Shown: positions 24,451 to 38,846, counted from the first letter of the stretch. The stretch: DNA of 64,000 nucleotides from Aphelenchoides besseyi (GCA_024699855.1 JAMPIQ010000002.1:8742001-8806000); one strand, 5' to 3'. Numbers and translations: made by a program. The notes: generated from the sequence alone by a model not told the origin.

Positions 24451-25717
24451 TCACGGAGGGGAAATCACTTTTGTTATACGAATCTCGCTATGCACATTCG
24501 TTTTCAAACCATCACTCGTACTGACCACTCGAACTTTCGTTTTTCGAGAGCAGAAGAAGAATGAAACAAAAGTATGACGATAAGCGGTGACCAAAATAAT
24601 GTTCAGAAGTGGATTGATAACCGGAATGAAAGAGAACAAAGCTGTAACGAAGATACTGACAATGTGGTAATGAGTTCGAAACAACAACATGGCCATAAAG
24701 ATAACCATCGGGAATATGCCAAAAACGCATGGAAAGATAATTTGAGACAGAAGAGCCCTATTCAGCTGTCGTTGCAGTTTCTGGGTTTTTTCTGACATAT
24801 TCGACAAGTTGTTTTTGAGCTGCGTATGAATAGCAGAATAGAAGTACAGAGCAAGACCAGTGGCCAACGGGAACGTGATAGAGCACGATAAGTAGAATAC
24901 TAAAGTGGGCCAATGTCTCTTAAATTAAATGAGATTAGAAGAATCAAACGCTTCATCAACTAACCGCATCGGAAACGCTGAAAAACGGTATTTTGTTGGT
25001 TGGTTGTTTCCAAATCGGATAATCAATCAAATGTTTATAGGATTCTGGGTGCGTGATCTTGGACATGCCGAAAACCATCCAACTAGTATTCCAAAATGCA
25101 GCTATCATTGGAAGGGCAACCAACAAAATACTCTGCTTAGTGTTCATATGCTCGTTTCTAATCGTCAACAATAGATAAGCTTTAATTCCCTGTACTTACT
25201 TGACAATGGTATTGTAGCGATGATAGAATGGTACAGGTTGGTAGAGAATGCTGAATCCTAGACCTATACACCACAAGTAGTTGATGTAAAAATGAAAATT
25301 TGATGGAACAAAAGTTGAGAAGTAGGAATCTGCGATCAAAAACATGGCTCCATCTTGTCCGTCGGTTTGAACTCCACCGATCAAAGTCGTGAGCGTCAAA
25401 AAAAAATCGATAATCTAAAGTTGCGAGTATTAGTTTATTGGATGTGAACAACGAGAATTCGAGTTCAACTGACTTTCCAATCTTTTTATCTCCTCGCCAG
25501 AAGGCGATTTGGAACTTCGGTTGACTCGCTATAGACTTTGGTCACAAACCGTGTTTATGGTGACGATTCGCCCAAACTCAACCAAAGCACCATCTCTCTG
25601 CTTCTTTACAATAATCAACAACAGTGTATTGAATAGGATTCCCAAAGTCACCGCAGTCAACTCGGAAATGTTGTGAATAACACGGGGCCAAGATTTGTTA
25701 AAATCAATGATCATCAT
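24451..25717 (-). CDS. Nematode Str-superfamily seven-transmembrane chemoreceptor
   Basis: Exons: 25717-25550, 25414-25200, 25157-24965, 24918-24451; about 344 residues. TM1 reads ISELTAVTLGILFNTLLLIIV. The third exon carries the loop IRNEHMNTKQS and a TM-like segment. The last exon carries TM5, then SEKTQKLQRQLNRALLSQ, which is the conserved motif before TM6 in Srd/Srh/Str receptors, and TM7 PVINPLLNIILVTAYRHTF. These receptors sit in sensory cilia and detect odours or pheromones; the ligand is unknown and I cannot place the exact family (srd-like is my best guess). The first intron donor (GTTTGT at 25549) is weaker than others. Its start faces the bestrophin gene across 800 nt. Confidence 0.85.
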
Positions 25718-26518
25718 GAGAGCAGCTGACTGATCACTAGAGAAATCTTCTCAACTGCGATTATATCGTCGACCTCAATCGATGAGTTCTGAGAGTGCGA
25801 ACCCTTTCTTAATAACCACATTTTCCTCAGCCACAGTTTTCGTCACGCCCCAAACGATGATAATTGGAGGACCGACGATTTCAATTAGAAGACCATAAAA
25901 CATCCTTCAAAACGGATCTTGTGAATTGACTTCATAATGAACTGATCAAAAGCCGCTAATTTCAAGCAACATAGAACTTAAGGCCTTAAGTTGGTCATCC
26001 GAACTTGTGTTTGAAACAAAAAGCGTTTATTTTGGTTCTGCAAACTGTCACGGACGGTTTTCGATCATGAATGTGCTCGTAATCACAAGTTTCACTCGAA
26101 TTCACGTGCCTACGCTCTTCGGTGAAATGGCACTGACGTTTCGTGAAATGAAGAAACATTTCGTACGCAAATCGTGAATTCGCAATGAATTCTTGGACCA
26201 AAAATCAAAACCTAATGAACGTTAGTACATAAATCGACTTGTAAACAAGATTTTGTTGAATGCAAACATGTTCGAAGCCTTTCAATTGTCAACGAAGAAG
26301 TAAACGAGTGTCTGAAAACTCCAGAATGTCCACGTTCGAAAAAACAATCAACATGAACTATTGAACAGAATGTGATTCAACGTTTTGTATTGCAACAAGA
26401 CGTGTCGAATCACGTTCGTTAAATTTTAAAGTTAGAGATTAAGAAACGCATTTGTTTCTTAAATCACGTCTCTTACATTCTCTATTAACAAATTGGTTTA
26501 TTCAGTTTACATTTCAAC
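25718..26518. other. Divergent spacer between chemoreceptor and bestrophin genes
   Basis: It likely holds both promoters. One short minus-strand frame (25903-25775, 42 codons from an ATG) encodes a hydrophobic stretch IEIVGPPIIIVWGV followed by a polar tail; it could be an orphan exon but has no clear partner. TTCAG at about 26501-26505 could be a trans-splice site for bestrophin. Confidence 0.4.
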
Positions 26519-28480
26519 ATGACAGTCAGTTACAATTGTGATGTTAACACGTGGAGTGGGATAGCAAAAGTAATTTTGATTTCAATTTCATACAAAATAC
26601 CTTTCATTTCACCTTTTTCGTTGCTACTAAGGTGGAGAGCTTCCGTCTGGAAAAGCATCGCATGGGATGTAATCGTCTGGGCCACTGCATATACGCTAAT
26701 CAACGTTTTTCTTCGACAGTTTTGCAACGATTCTCAACAAGCGAACTTTAAATTATTTCAAAAGAATCTCAGTGAACGAATGAAAGGGTATCCTATTGTA
26801 TTCATAGTCGGTTTCTTTTCTAATGTTGTGTTCAGCCGATGGGTTGCGATTTTTCAGGTTGGTATTAACTATTGTGCCCAACTTAAAAGCCTATTTAGTA
26901 CATTGGTTTTGTGGACTCGTAAGTTTCGTTGATATTGGATTAAGAGGTCCGTGATTAGATTGGCTCTTGCGGTAGCATCAAACGTGAAAGGAACAGACAC
27001 CGAAACTCGAATACTTAAAAGAAACATCGTTCGATATTGCGTTCTATCTCAATCTCTTCTGTTTCGTGACATATCGTTGCAAGCAAGAAAACGGTTTCCA
27101 GACGTTGAATCGCTTATTGACTGCGGTAATTAATACGAACTTTCAAAATTGTACACAAATGTTCAGGACTAATGACAACCACCGAACACGATATCTACGA
27201 AGCTCAGAATCTGCCCAGCAGTAAATTTTGGATTCCAATTCAATGGGCGTTGAATTTGGTTGTGAAAGCACGAGAAGACGGCAAAATAGTGGCCGATATG
27301 GTCATGTGGAACATCCAAGAAGTAAGTCCAAAAGAAAAATTGATCATCTTTAGAGTGGTTTGGTCTCAATCAGTTTCTGCATATGTAGCTACGCAAATTA
27401 AACGACAAAACAAACACATTCAAAACAAACTCTTTTACTGTCATCGTTGTGAATTCCAATGATTAGTTATAGAAGATTCGGGAGTTTCGTAACAATCTTC
27501 ACAAACTGGCTCAGTACGATTGGGTTCCAGTGCCATTGGCGTTAGTCACGTGGACATTTGTATTATTCTGTGGTCATTTCAGTTACTCGCAAATCATCTG
27601 GATAGCAATTCGTTGTTACTTTGGTCTCACACTCATAACCGCGCAAATACTCGTCGGAAAGGTAAAAAATCTTCCGATTGTCTGAAGTATTGTTCTAGGA
27701 CTTCCCGTTACTTGGTTTTCCATACGTTGCACTCATCGAATTCATTCTGATGTCCGCTTGGGTGAATGTCGCAGCGGTTTTGATCAATCCGTTTGGTCTT
27801 GCCGATGATCATTTCGAGGTTAACGCGATAATTGATCGAAATCTTACGGTTTGTTTTCATTTTTGTATTTCATAATAGTCTGATTATTTTCGACGGGACT
27901 TGCAATTGTTGATAACACTCATTTTCCTGTTCAAGAGGTTGACCCATTTTGGTCGTTCTCAAACCCTATAATACCGTTGGATAGTATGGTCAAGAGTCCT
28001 GGACTATTTCATCGCAATCGACCCTATGAAGGATCGGTTGCTGACTTGGATATGAGTCGAACAACTAACGACCTCAACTATCAATTGAATCGAGCAAGAC
28101 GGCGAACGCTGATCAAACAAATGACCACAATGAACGACTCCGCTTTCTCAACTCCAGTTAACGGCGGTCGATTTTGTGATGCAAGAAGGTGACATAAGAC
28201 TCACAATTAGGTTAAAATCAGGTTTAGCCAACGATTCGGATCGCTACGACAATCACAAATATCAACGGAATTCCCTAAACCAATTCCATTTCATCAACTT
28301 TGCAGGGTCTGCGAATCGCTCGAAGAAAACTCACCACATACAAGTGCGAGCAATTCCAGAGCAAGTGCCGAACCGATGGCGGAAGTTCAGTCAATCAATG
28401 CCGAGGTATCTGTATTCGAGAAAAAACTGGATATGGAACCGGTCGATGAAGAAGATACGAAATGTTTAAAAAAGGAATAA
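26519..28480 (+). CDS. best: Bestrophin-family anion channel
   Basis: Exons: 26519-26857, 26899-26918, 26947-27125, 27167-27321, 27473-27661, 27699-27848, 27893-28188, 28222-28480. Bestrophin landmarks in order: start MTVSYNCDV, SLLLRWRASVWKS, VVFSRWVAIF, YDWVPVPL, EFILMSAWVNVAAVLINPFG and DDHFEVNAIIDRNLT, then TGLAIVD. INPFGxxDDxFE corresponds to the calcium-binding region in family members. It should form a pentameric chloride/bicarbonate channel. About 17 extra residues sit before LLLRW; no in-frame intron removes them. The seventh exon has no AG acceptor: conserved TGLAIVD resumes after TTTTCG at 27887-27892, with an in-frame stop just before it (27881-27883). Exon 2 is only 20 nt. A polar tail of about 180 residues ends the protein. 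Confidence 0.87.
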
Positions 28481-30595
28481 ATTTGCGTAACTTAAGAATA
28501 ACAGGAGATTTCTTGTTCGAACAATCTTTGGATTGAAATCACTGTTGGGTTTTCGAATGACTAGAACTCTTAGTATTTGAACAACCTACTTGTTTTCGTC
28601 AGGCGGTTAAGTTTCTGAATAAGCAAGTTGTTTAATGAGTTTACTACAAAAACAAGTGTTTGCATGAAGTTCGATTACGCAAAATTCATACTCATGAGAA
28701 AATTCGTTTATTTAAAACCAATACACATAGTGCAAAGATGTCTAGCAAGAAAAGTGTTGGGTTCTTTTTATCTCGAACAAAGGTTCGTTGTTGGCATAAT
28801 TGTCGATGATGTTTCTTTCGTGTATAACCAGTCGAGCCTATTGTTTTCGATTTCCGATTAATGGATAACTATAAAGGGCCCATTTCTGACGGAGATTAGT
28901 ACGTGGGTTAAATCGACAGAACTCTGGTCATTAATTATGAATTTCTACGTGTGCTTTCACTCCGAACAATACTAATATGAACAAGGACGCCAAGTGAGTA
29001 AGTTAGTGTTGTACGAAGCGAAATTCTTCCGCATATCAGTTTGCTCGTAGTGTGTGATACGTTGTCGCAGTTATTCGATTAGTAAAATTACATTTCACCA
29101 CCGGAATGAAGCTGGTTTTTTGGTTTCTTTTCAACGGTCAGAACATTCATTGCGTGTCTCTTACCTACGACTGACAAGTGGTCGCCGTGAATCGTTGACA
29201 ATGTGTTAGTCTGCTTTTCATTGTTTCGATTGCATGATTGTTCGACAGTTTACGTATTTTAACACCTCAATTCACGATAGTCTTCAACTTGGGTACTCCT
29301 TTCATGCAGTTCGATCGTCACTACTTACATACCCACTTTGAGCGTAGTGTCTCTGAAATTAAACGGTTCATTTTGTTTACGTTGAACACAAATATGAGTG
29401 CTAATTTTGTTTCAGTATTCAAATTCGGCCGATGAAAAATGTCACCGTGAAAGTTAATCTCGTAGCTCTGAACAAATTTTCTTTCTTTTGTTGATTTCGA
29501 TCTTTTCATTGAACAGGTGAATGAGCGCACAGTTCCTGATCTTTAGTTGTAGAACTAACGGTCCTTGATGCTTTCATTTTTATATCTCTATTGAGATCTG
29601 TTGTGGCACATCCCGTTGTGTTGGCTCGATTCCAGAAAATTTTGTCACATTAGCTGGCGCGTTTATTGAACTCGATTTCTGTTGAGCCAACGGATTTGTT
29701 TGCTAATTATCGTCCGCTATTACTTTCTCTATAACTATGCAAGGAACTCTGCTCATGGTGAATAGAAATGGCATTAGATATCACACTATTGCCATTGAAT
29801 CGTAAAATTGAATTGTTCGCAAGAACGCGACCTTCAAATACTGAGCCAACGACTTCTGGAAATTTGACAAACCGCATTCTAGAATCGAGAATCTTCCGAT
29901 AGGATCATTATATGTCCATTTACGATTGCTTAACATTCAGTTCTAATTCACGCGTCCAGAATATCGTCACCTCAATTGGCTTTCGATAATCGAATATTTA
30001 CTTTCATATTCGATTCTTTTGATTCGTTTGAGTTGACGTCATTTAACGACAAGTCGAATGACGAAGGAAATCTGAGGTTCACTATAACGGAAAACAAAAG
30101 TGAGAAGAAAACGAAATCTGGGTTTTTGTGGAATTGTTTTTATAAACAAAGTCGCCTTTATAGACCAAAATGTCAAGTTGGTGCCGTCGACGCGAAATTG
30201 ACTGTCGATTAGCGAGAACACAGTCGAAACGAGCAGGTGATTTGGCTGCTCGTACACACGAATTCGCCTTAGAATTCGACAAAATCTCATGTACAACAAG
30301 CAGCTGTTTGGTTTCGCTTGCCATTTCATTTTGAAATGTACACGTTAGTTACGAATGTTTTAAAATTTCGTTCATGCTTCTTTCCTACGGTAATTGGGTT
30401 AAAGGAGGAGGTTTGTGAACGAAGCTCTTTGCTCTTGAAATCAATTTACTGTTCAAAAGTAATTTCGCCAGAATGTTCGATTTGGAAGAACAGATGTACA
30501 ACTACGTGGTTTCGATGTGTTCGCGACGTTCATTTTGTATTTGATTGGAAATAAGGACTTTGATCTACAAGTCGAGTTTTTCAGAATCCCCCGAA
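28481..30595. other. Intergenic, no gene seen
   Basis: About 2.1 kb of AT-rich sequence. Small frames overlap in several registers and show no domain. A TTTTTCAG ends at about 30582, shortly before the next gene's likely ATG, and may be a trans-splice or 5' UTR acceptor. Confidence 0.45.
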
Positions 30596-32169
30596 ATGAA
30601 GTCTTCGGGATCGCTGCGCTTGTCACAACAGAAGATGAGAACCGAAAAGAAACGTTCGACCAAATTGCGTCCAAAGATGATCGAAAAGATTGAGGAAATG
30701 ATGGTTGCCATGAAGACGAGCAGAATTGTGACAGCTATGATGAGGTTTTTGAATCTAAATATTCGCTCTTCGATTGTTATTCTTTACGTGCTGTTTACAC
30801 TGGCTCTGAGCACGGCGACTGCGACAACCGTTAGCCTCGTCTCGACAGAAAACGATATAAAAACGAACAGTGTTATGGCGGTTGAAAGCCCGGTTGTTGC
30901 ACCGAATTCTAATCACGTGCAACACAATCACGATCATGTTACGCTTTGGGCCACAATCTCTCAAACACTGTGGTACGTTTAGTTTAGATGTTTTATAAAT
31001 TGTTGTTTTTTAGGTGGACGGTGTTAGTTGTGTCGGGTTTCAGTTTTCCGATTCTGTTGCACGCTTTGTATTGCATGTTGACCAAATACAAACGTTCCAA
31101 CTACTTTGACTTTATGACCGCAATGCTCATCCTTAACATTTGTATGATCTCAAGTATCGTCGTCAATCTACTTTCGGACTCTATCTCATTTGCACGAGGT
31201 CAGTAAATGAACAAAAGTAGTAGGTCTTTGTCAAATTCAGGAAGTGCAATGTGCAAACTCACAGCTTTCATCACCAATACAACAACTTGCTATGTTAACT
31301 GGTTGTGGGTTATGATGTTCACTCAACGATTTGCTCACATTTTTTTCTCTGTACATCGTCCCAAAAATGGTGGTTTGACTTTTATTGAAGACTCTCGGCG
31401 TTTGCTTATTTTAACCGGAATTATGGCGTTGATCACGCAGGTATGGGCACCTATTTTGATGAAAGAACTACGCGTCGTACCAAGTACCAACGGATCGATA
31501 GAAGCGATGTATTGTGGGCCAGATCAGTCATTGATTAATCCCGAACTTTTCAAATGGATTGCCGTAGTTGAAAGTGTCTGGACTTATTTGATCCCATTAG
31601 TCATTACCGTTCTCACGGATATTGCTGTTCTTGCGTTTACACGCGAAAGCAAATGGTTTACAACTGTCAGCTCACAATCGATCAAAAACAGCGACGTACA
31701 GATGCCTTTGTCGTTAAAGATTCAATCTGAAGAAGGTCTACGGGCTTCTCACAAACGACGTCGACACGCAGTTCGACGATGTTTGGTTCTAGCCACTACA
31801 CAACTGATGTTAAATGTTCCGAATTACTTGTTGCAGTTAATTGATGAGTTTGGTGAATTGCGTACAAGCGAAATGTACATCAGCTTCTATTTGTGGTCCG
31901 TTTGAAGGCTGGAATTTGACCATGAATTCGATTTTAGGTGCGATGCCATATTCTACGTTATCTATCTTCTACAGTTTCCGGCACTGGCCGTTTTTGTACG
32001 GCTTCTGCATAGCAACTATGAAGACAGAGCGAGACGTCGTTCCGGCTATCGACGTCAAAGACAACTCGGCGAAGACAGTCACTCGATGACCGAGTCGACT
32101 CGTAAACGTTGTTCCACCGACTTTGAGGCCATCAATCGTCGTAGTTTACGTTCCCTGTCAGCTAAGTAA
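30596..32169 (+). CDS. Rhodopsin-like (class A type) GPCR, orphan
   Basis: Exons: 30596-30972, 31014-31198, 31241-31895, 31938-32169; about 482 residues. Seven hydrophobic segments are visible: VLVVSGFSFPILLHALYC, the ILNICMISSIVVNLL block, a CKLTAFITNTTTCYVNWLWV helix with the conserved Cys, LLILTGIMALITQVW, a long TM5 (VESVWTYLIPLVITVLTDIAVLAF), RRCLVLATTQLMLNVPNYLL and CDAIFYVIYLLQFPALAVFV. YCGPD in loop 2 supplies the disulphide partner Cys. The DRY position reads TQR, so only Arg is kept. TM2 lacks the usual LAxAD. A second ATG at 30737 starts a good signal peptide (SIVILYVLFTLALSTATA) and may be the true start. I do not recognise its ligand class. It converges on SQOR. Confidence 0.85.
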
Positions 32170-32416
32170 AAATTTATGATACAGCGGTTTCCATGGCTGC
32201 TGTTTGTGCTTGAAAAAGTGTTAATTCAAAAGCACCGGTACTCTTTTCGTTGATCTGCGTTCTCGTTTAATTATTCGTGAATCGGAGAAGTTTTTTGTTA
32301 ATTTATTTTTTAGTGTTCATCAATTTGTAAACAACTTGCAATCTGCTGAAGTAAATTAGTTTTCCTTTGTTTCGAAAATTGTAATTGAAAACATGTATAG
32401 AAGTAAAACCTGCAAA

Positions 32417-34002
<1,586 letters not shown>

Positions 34003-35033
34003 GATTGAAGGGAACGAAGAATTCGGGCGTCGCAATGTTCAAAGAGCGAAAACGCTCAGAGAGTCGTATCCAACCATTGCAGACCGCGTGTACTGATTTA
34101 TTGTCGATAGAGAAGGAAAACTGTTTCTGTGGTGCAATTACGAAGTTTTGGTTGCTTGTCGTTTACACGTTTCTGTGAGTTTTGCACGTTCAACCAGAGT
34201 TCCCGTTGGGCGAGAATCTCCGCTCTCGAAGGCATAAACAACAAAACTAATGCGCCATGTGATTGACACGAACGAACGTGTTCGTCATGGTGTTTGATGA
34301 ACGTCGTCATTTGGGCTCCCCGGCTAATAACAACAACTCGTTTAATAGTTCAACTCTCACCGCTGTTTGCGGTTCCAAACTCTCGATTCGCCTGCTAATC
34401 AATGGGTCGACAATGGCGGTTGGTACGAGAGTGATCGGAACTTGTCTCTTCGTTCATGATAATCGGAAACAATGTCGAGGAAGTGGCTCTTGAACGAGTT
34501 GTCCGTTAATGTGATGTAAATTCTGCGATCAAAACGCAAAGCCAACCGAATTGAGAGCGCGATCAGTGAACATCAAAAACGTCGATCCCGACAAACGATC
34601 GGTAGACGAAAAAATCGCAGAGTTCTCGAAATTTTTAGTTCGAAGTCATTGACTTGCGCGATGATGATTTCGAACACCGCTCTCGTATCTTCTTGTGCAC
34701 ATTATGTGTGGCCGAGGATCTCGTTCGCACGTCTCCGGTGGTCAGGAATCTGACCGTCGAACAATCACTCGTATTGTGCGCTCAGCTCTCAATGTCATCG
34801 CCAGTTTTACGTACGAAGATCATTTCGTGAAGTTCGACTTATTACTTTCCATGTTTTTCTTGTATTTTCAATCAGAAAGTTGACCGAATTTAGTGATTCA
34901 CTTGATGAAGCAAAAACAACGGTGTTCATTGAGTCATTTATTTTCGTACAATTTTGTGCACTCACCTTTGATCTATAATCGTTTTGGTGCGCTGATCGTG
35001 TTTTCATTTTCGGTTTTATTTCGGCTGACTTGT
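34003..35033. other. Divergent promoter region between SQOR and the pump-like gene
   Basis: About 1 kb with no supported exon; the frame 34893-35252 on the plus strand includes the first exon of the next gene downstream of 35034. Shared promoter by position only. Confidence 0.45.
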
Positions 35034-38000
35034 ATGCTCAATCTACTTCGCCGTCTGTGTGCTAAATCGAAAAGCGATGTCGACTCAACATCGGTGAACA
35101 GCGAAAGACGTCGTGAGTTCGGACCGTCTTTTGTGGAGCACAGATTAACGATCGCCCAATTGCAAGAGATTTACGCTGACAGTTACATTGATGTTCTGCA
35201 ACCGGAGCTAAGCGATGGTCTCTCATGTACAGAAGCTGATAAGTTCAATTAGACTCCAAGCCTTAGGCCAGAGATTCTTTAAGCAAACGAGCAAAAGATG
35301 GAGAATCGAACCTTCCTCAAAGCCGAAATGGACCAACAGGATTGAATTTGTTGCTCAATCAACATTTTTATAAGTTTTGGATTCTTCTGCTTGGTAGACA
35401 CGTGAGCGGATTCTTACATTAACTTGAGACTTTTAGCCGCTTCTTTTATTAGCATTGGAACTCACGTGTTTCGAGACTTCACTCCCGATGATGATGTGAC
35501 AATCAACCCAACTACGGCCTATATACTCATTCCCGTTGTTGTTCTAATGTCTGCCCTATCGTTTTGGCAAGAGAGAAGAACTCAGAATTCCATTGAAATC
35601 AATCAGTTAACACCACAAAACTGCACTGTTATACGCGATTCACATAGTCGTATAATACCGGCCGAGAGCTTGGTTACTGGAGATTTAGTATTCTTGTTCG
35701 CCGGTCAGAGAGTATCAGCAGATTGTCGAATTCTTCAGTCCAATGCATTGAAAATCGACAACTCTTCTGTAACAGGTAAGTAATAAGTTCAATTTCATGA
35801 CTTGCGCTTCAGGCAGAAATACTTTGGTTGAATGTCACAGCGATGCAGTCAGCGGAGATGTGTCGTGTTTCGATGCAAAGAACCTCGCATTTCAAGGTAC
35901 ATTCGTGGTCGAAGGCGATGGATTGGGTTTGGTTATAAAGACGGGACAATTTACGGTTTGTAATTGAGCAGCAACATGACTTAATGTTGTTTAGTTTCTT
36001 GGCAGTGTTTCTGATAATATTGCGAAGAAAGTTAATGCAACGAGTTTGCTTCGTCGTGACATAAAACAGACTGTTCACATCATAAGTACGATTGCATGTT
36101 CGATGGCTCTTATTTTCTTTGTCATTGGTGTGGTTGTTTCACGGTAAGATATTTTCGACTTCAAAAACTTGCGATTTTAGTTTTCAGAACGTGATTTACT
36201 ACTTCATCGTTGGATTTCTGGTTATCGTTGTGGCAAATGTTCCTCAAGGTTTTAAGATTCTTTAGTGTTTATATTCATGAGCGTAATTAATTTAAGGGAT
36301 GGCTCCGGCCGTTATGACCTATTTAACTATTACAACACAAAGATTGCGAGCAAAGTCAATCTTCATCAAGAACCTTGATACAATCGATGAATTGGGAGCA
36401 GCAACAGTGGTTTGTTCTTATAAGGCTGGAATGTTTACGGAGAATTCTTTGACTGTGACAAACGTGTTCGTCAACCGCAAGAACCATAAAAGTTAGAAGT
36501 GTAGCCGCAATTTACATCATTTGTTTCTTTAGTTTCAATGGAACCAATGAAGAACAAACCGAAGTACTGGAAATCACGCTCAGACGATCAATCCAAAGCG
36601 TTGGAGGCTCTGCACACGGTTATCGGAATGTGTAGTCGAGTGTGGAGACGAGGTGTTGGTTATCACTCAGTGCGAAGAGCTCGAGCTGCGTCGTTGATTG
36701 CAGCAAATCAACGTCGTGAATCGGCGTTTCAACCACTACGTCGAAAACGTTTTACTGTTGTGTAAGTTAAAAATTTATGTACATTACTTGTTTTTAGGCA
36801 TCAAACTGGTGAAGAATCGATACTTGCACCGGGAGAGTTTAATAAACGTCCGGGTATAACAAACAGCGAATTAAACGAACTGAATGTTGGAACGCTAAAC
36901 GAATTAGAAGACAAACCAGTATTCACTGCCAACACTATTGAACCGACCTGCAGAAACCCGTCTGACGATGCATTACGGCGATATGCGGAAAGTACTGGAA
37001 TTCAATCATTTGAACGTTTGTCTCGACATTACAAGGTATTCAAATCTTTTTTGAGACTAAATAATCTTTGTTATAGCCTATTTATGAAATTCCTTATAAT
37101 TCGATTCGTCGATGGCAGTTGTTGATTTGTCGTTGTTTAACTCGTCTTGACACACCGCTTTTCCCACTCGAAGAAACAACATCCGATGAAGCTGTTTACG
37201 TGGTGTTTGTGAAAGGAGAAGTCGAGACGATTCTAAAACGATCTAGTTCGTATTTTGACGATGAGCTTGGTATACGGCTCGTCGATGAAGAATTCATCGA
37301 CAATTGTTTGTCGACCTTTCATCACTATGCAGCACTTGGCAATCGAACCATAGCCTTTGCATTGCGTTATTGGATTGGACCCGTAGACTGCAAGTTTAGT
37401 GCAGTCGAAAATAATTTCCCAGAAAATGGATTGATCTTTCTGGGTATGACGGCCCTTCTGGATCAACCACGTTCGAATGTCGTCAACGAAGTACGTGAAT
37501 TACGAGAAGCTGGTATCAAGCTTCTAATCGTCACTGGAGATCATCCACGTTCTGCGATGGCATTTGGAAAACGAATAGGAATAGTTCCACAAGAAGAACA
37601 GATTTTTGAAGATACGCTGAAACTCGGAAACGATTGGGCAGTTATTCATGGTGGTTTGTTGAGTTCAATGTCACCAAAAGAGATCGATATGCTGATGTCA
37701 AAAGCTTGTGTCATTTTTGCTCGGTATTTCGAATAAGAGTGAGGAACTGAACTAAAATGTTTAGAACAAGACCAGATCAATCGTTGACGATTGTTGAAGA
37801 AACTCAAGCACGAGGTGAAATTATCGCATTTGTGGGCAACTCAGTGACTGATGCTCCCGCTTTACTTCAAGCGAACATTGGGATTGCATCTAAACAAACG
37901 ACGGATATAGCTGTTAAATCAGCTGATATCGTTCTTGACGAACAATCTCTGACATTAATTTTGCGTGGAGTTGAATCTGGACGACTATTATTCGAAAACC

Positions 38001-38846
38001 TGCAACTGTCAATAGCATACACGGTAATCCTTATCAACTACCTCATAGTACAATTGACTTTTCAGCTTGCACATTTGGGACCTGAAGTCTTTCCAATTAT
38101 CTTAAATTTTACCTTGGGTTTACCGCTCGGAATTACGCCTATGCAAATTCTAACCATCGACTTGCTTTGTGAGTTGCCACCCGCAATTGCGTTGGCTTAC
38201 GATCGAAAACACGAACGAAACATAATGAAATGTCAGCCGAGGCAACCGTCGTCAAGACTTGTGAGCATTAATTTGCTTGCATATTCTTATGTACTCATTG
38301 GTTCAATCATTACAAGTGGCTGTTTCTTGTCATACATTTCAGTTTACATGTAATTTAAAAGTATTTTACTTGTCGTTATATTCTTGTTTTAGGTACAACG
38401 GTGTTAATTTAGAACATCTGTTTTTTCATGCGGGTGATTTTTGGCATGGGAAAGCAAATGATTTGATCGACGACCGCAAAAACGTAGTTTATAACGCTAC
38501 TCTTCAACTACAGTTCCGTGGTCAAGCATCCGCAGCATGGCAGATAACTCTCGTTGTGGCGCAGATTTTCCATTTGTTTATGTGCACAACACGTCGTAGG
38601 TCCTTTATCAATCAAGGAATATCTTCCTGGGCTGTACCATTGGCAGCGTTGTTAGAATTGATGTTGCTGTGTATCTTCATTTATACTTCGTTTACAAGAG
38701 ATTTGTTGGGGATCTGCCAGCCTCCGTTATTTGTTTGGGGCTTTGGAGTTGTTACCGGTTTAATCATTATGTTTGTATCTGAGCTCCGAAAGTACATTCT
38801 ACGCAATAGACCCAAAAGTATTGCTGCAAAACTTCTTGACTGGTAG
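35034..38846 (+). CDS. Na+/K+-ATPase alpha-like (P-type IIC) protein lacking catalytic motifs
   Basis: Exons: 35034-35242, 35272-35393, 35437-35775, 35813-35955, 35995-36143, 36181-36248, 36297-36491, 36533-36761, 36798-37035, 37077-37723, 37765-38349, 38393-38846; about 1125 residues. The whole alpha-subunit layout is present: LTIAQLQEIY, actuator domain, NVPQG in M4, IKNLDTIDELG, nucleotide domain, VTGDHPRSAMAFGKRIGI, SIAYTV in M5, DLLCELPPAIALAYDRK in M6, and the C-terminal helices. The phosphorylation motif CSDKTGTLT reads CSYKAGMFT, with Asp replaced by Tyr at 36419-36421. TGES reads TGRN, KGAPE reads KGEVE and TGDGVND reads VGNSVTD. It therefore cannot follow the normal P-type cycle. 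C. elegans has IIC paralogues (catp-1 to -4) besides eat-6; this resembles that divergent group. The first intron model (29 nt) is doubtful. Confidence 0.9.

Noticed and set aside
25775..25903. 42-codon hydrophobic frame upstream of the chemoreceptor
   Set aside because: No donor leads from it into the receptor frame and no family match; may be chance.
26570..26631. 62-nt intron near the bestrophin start
   Set aside because: Removing it breaks the reading frame before the conserved LLLRW motif.
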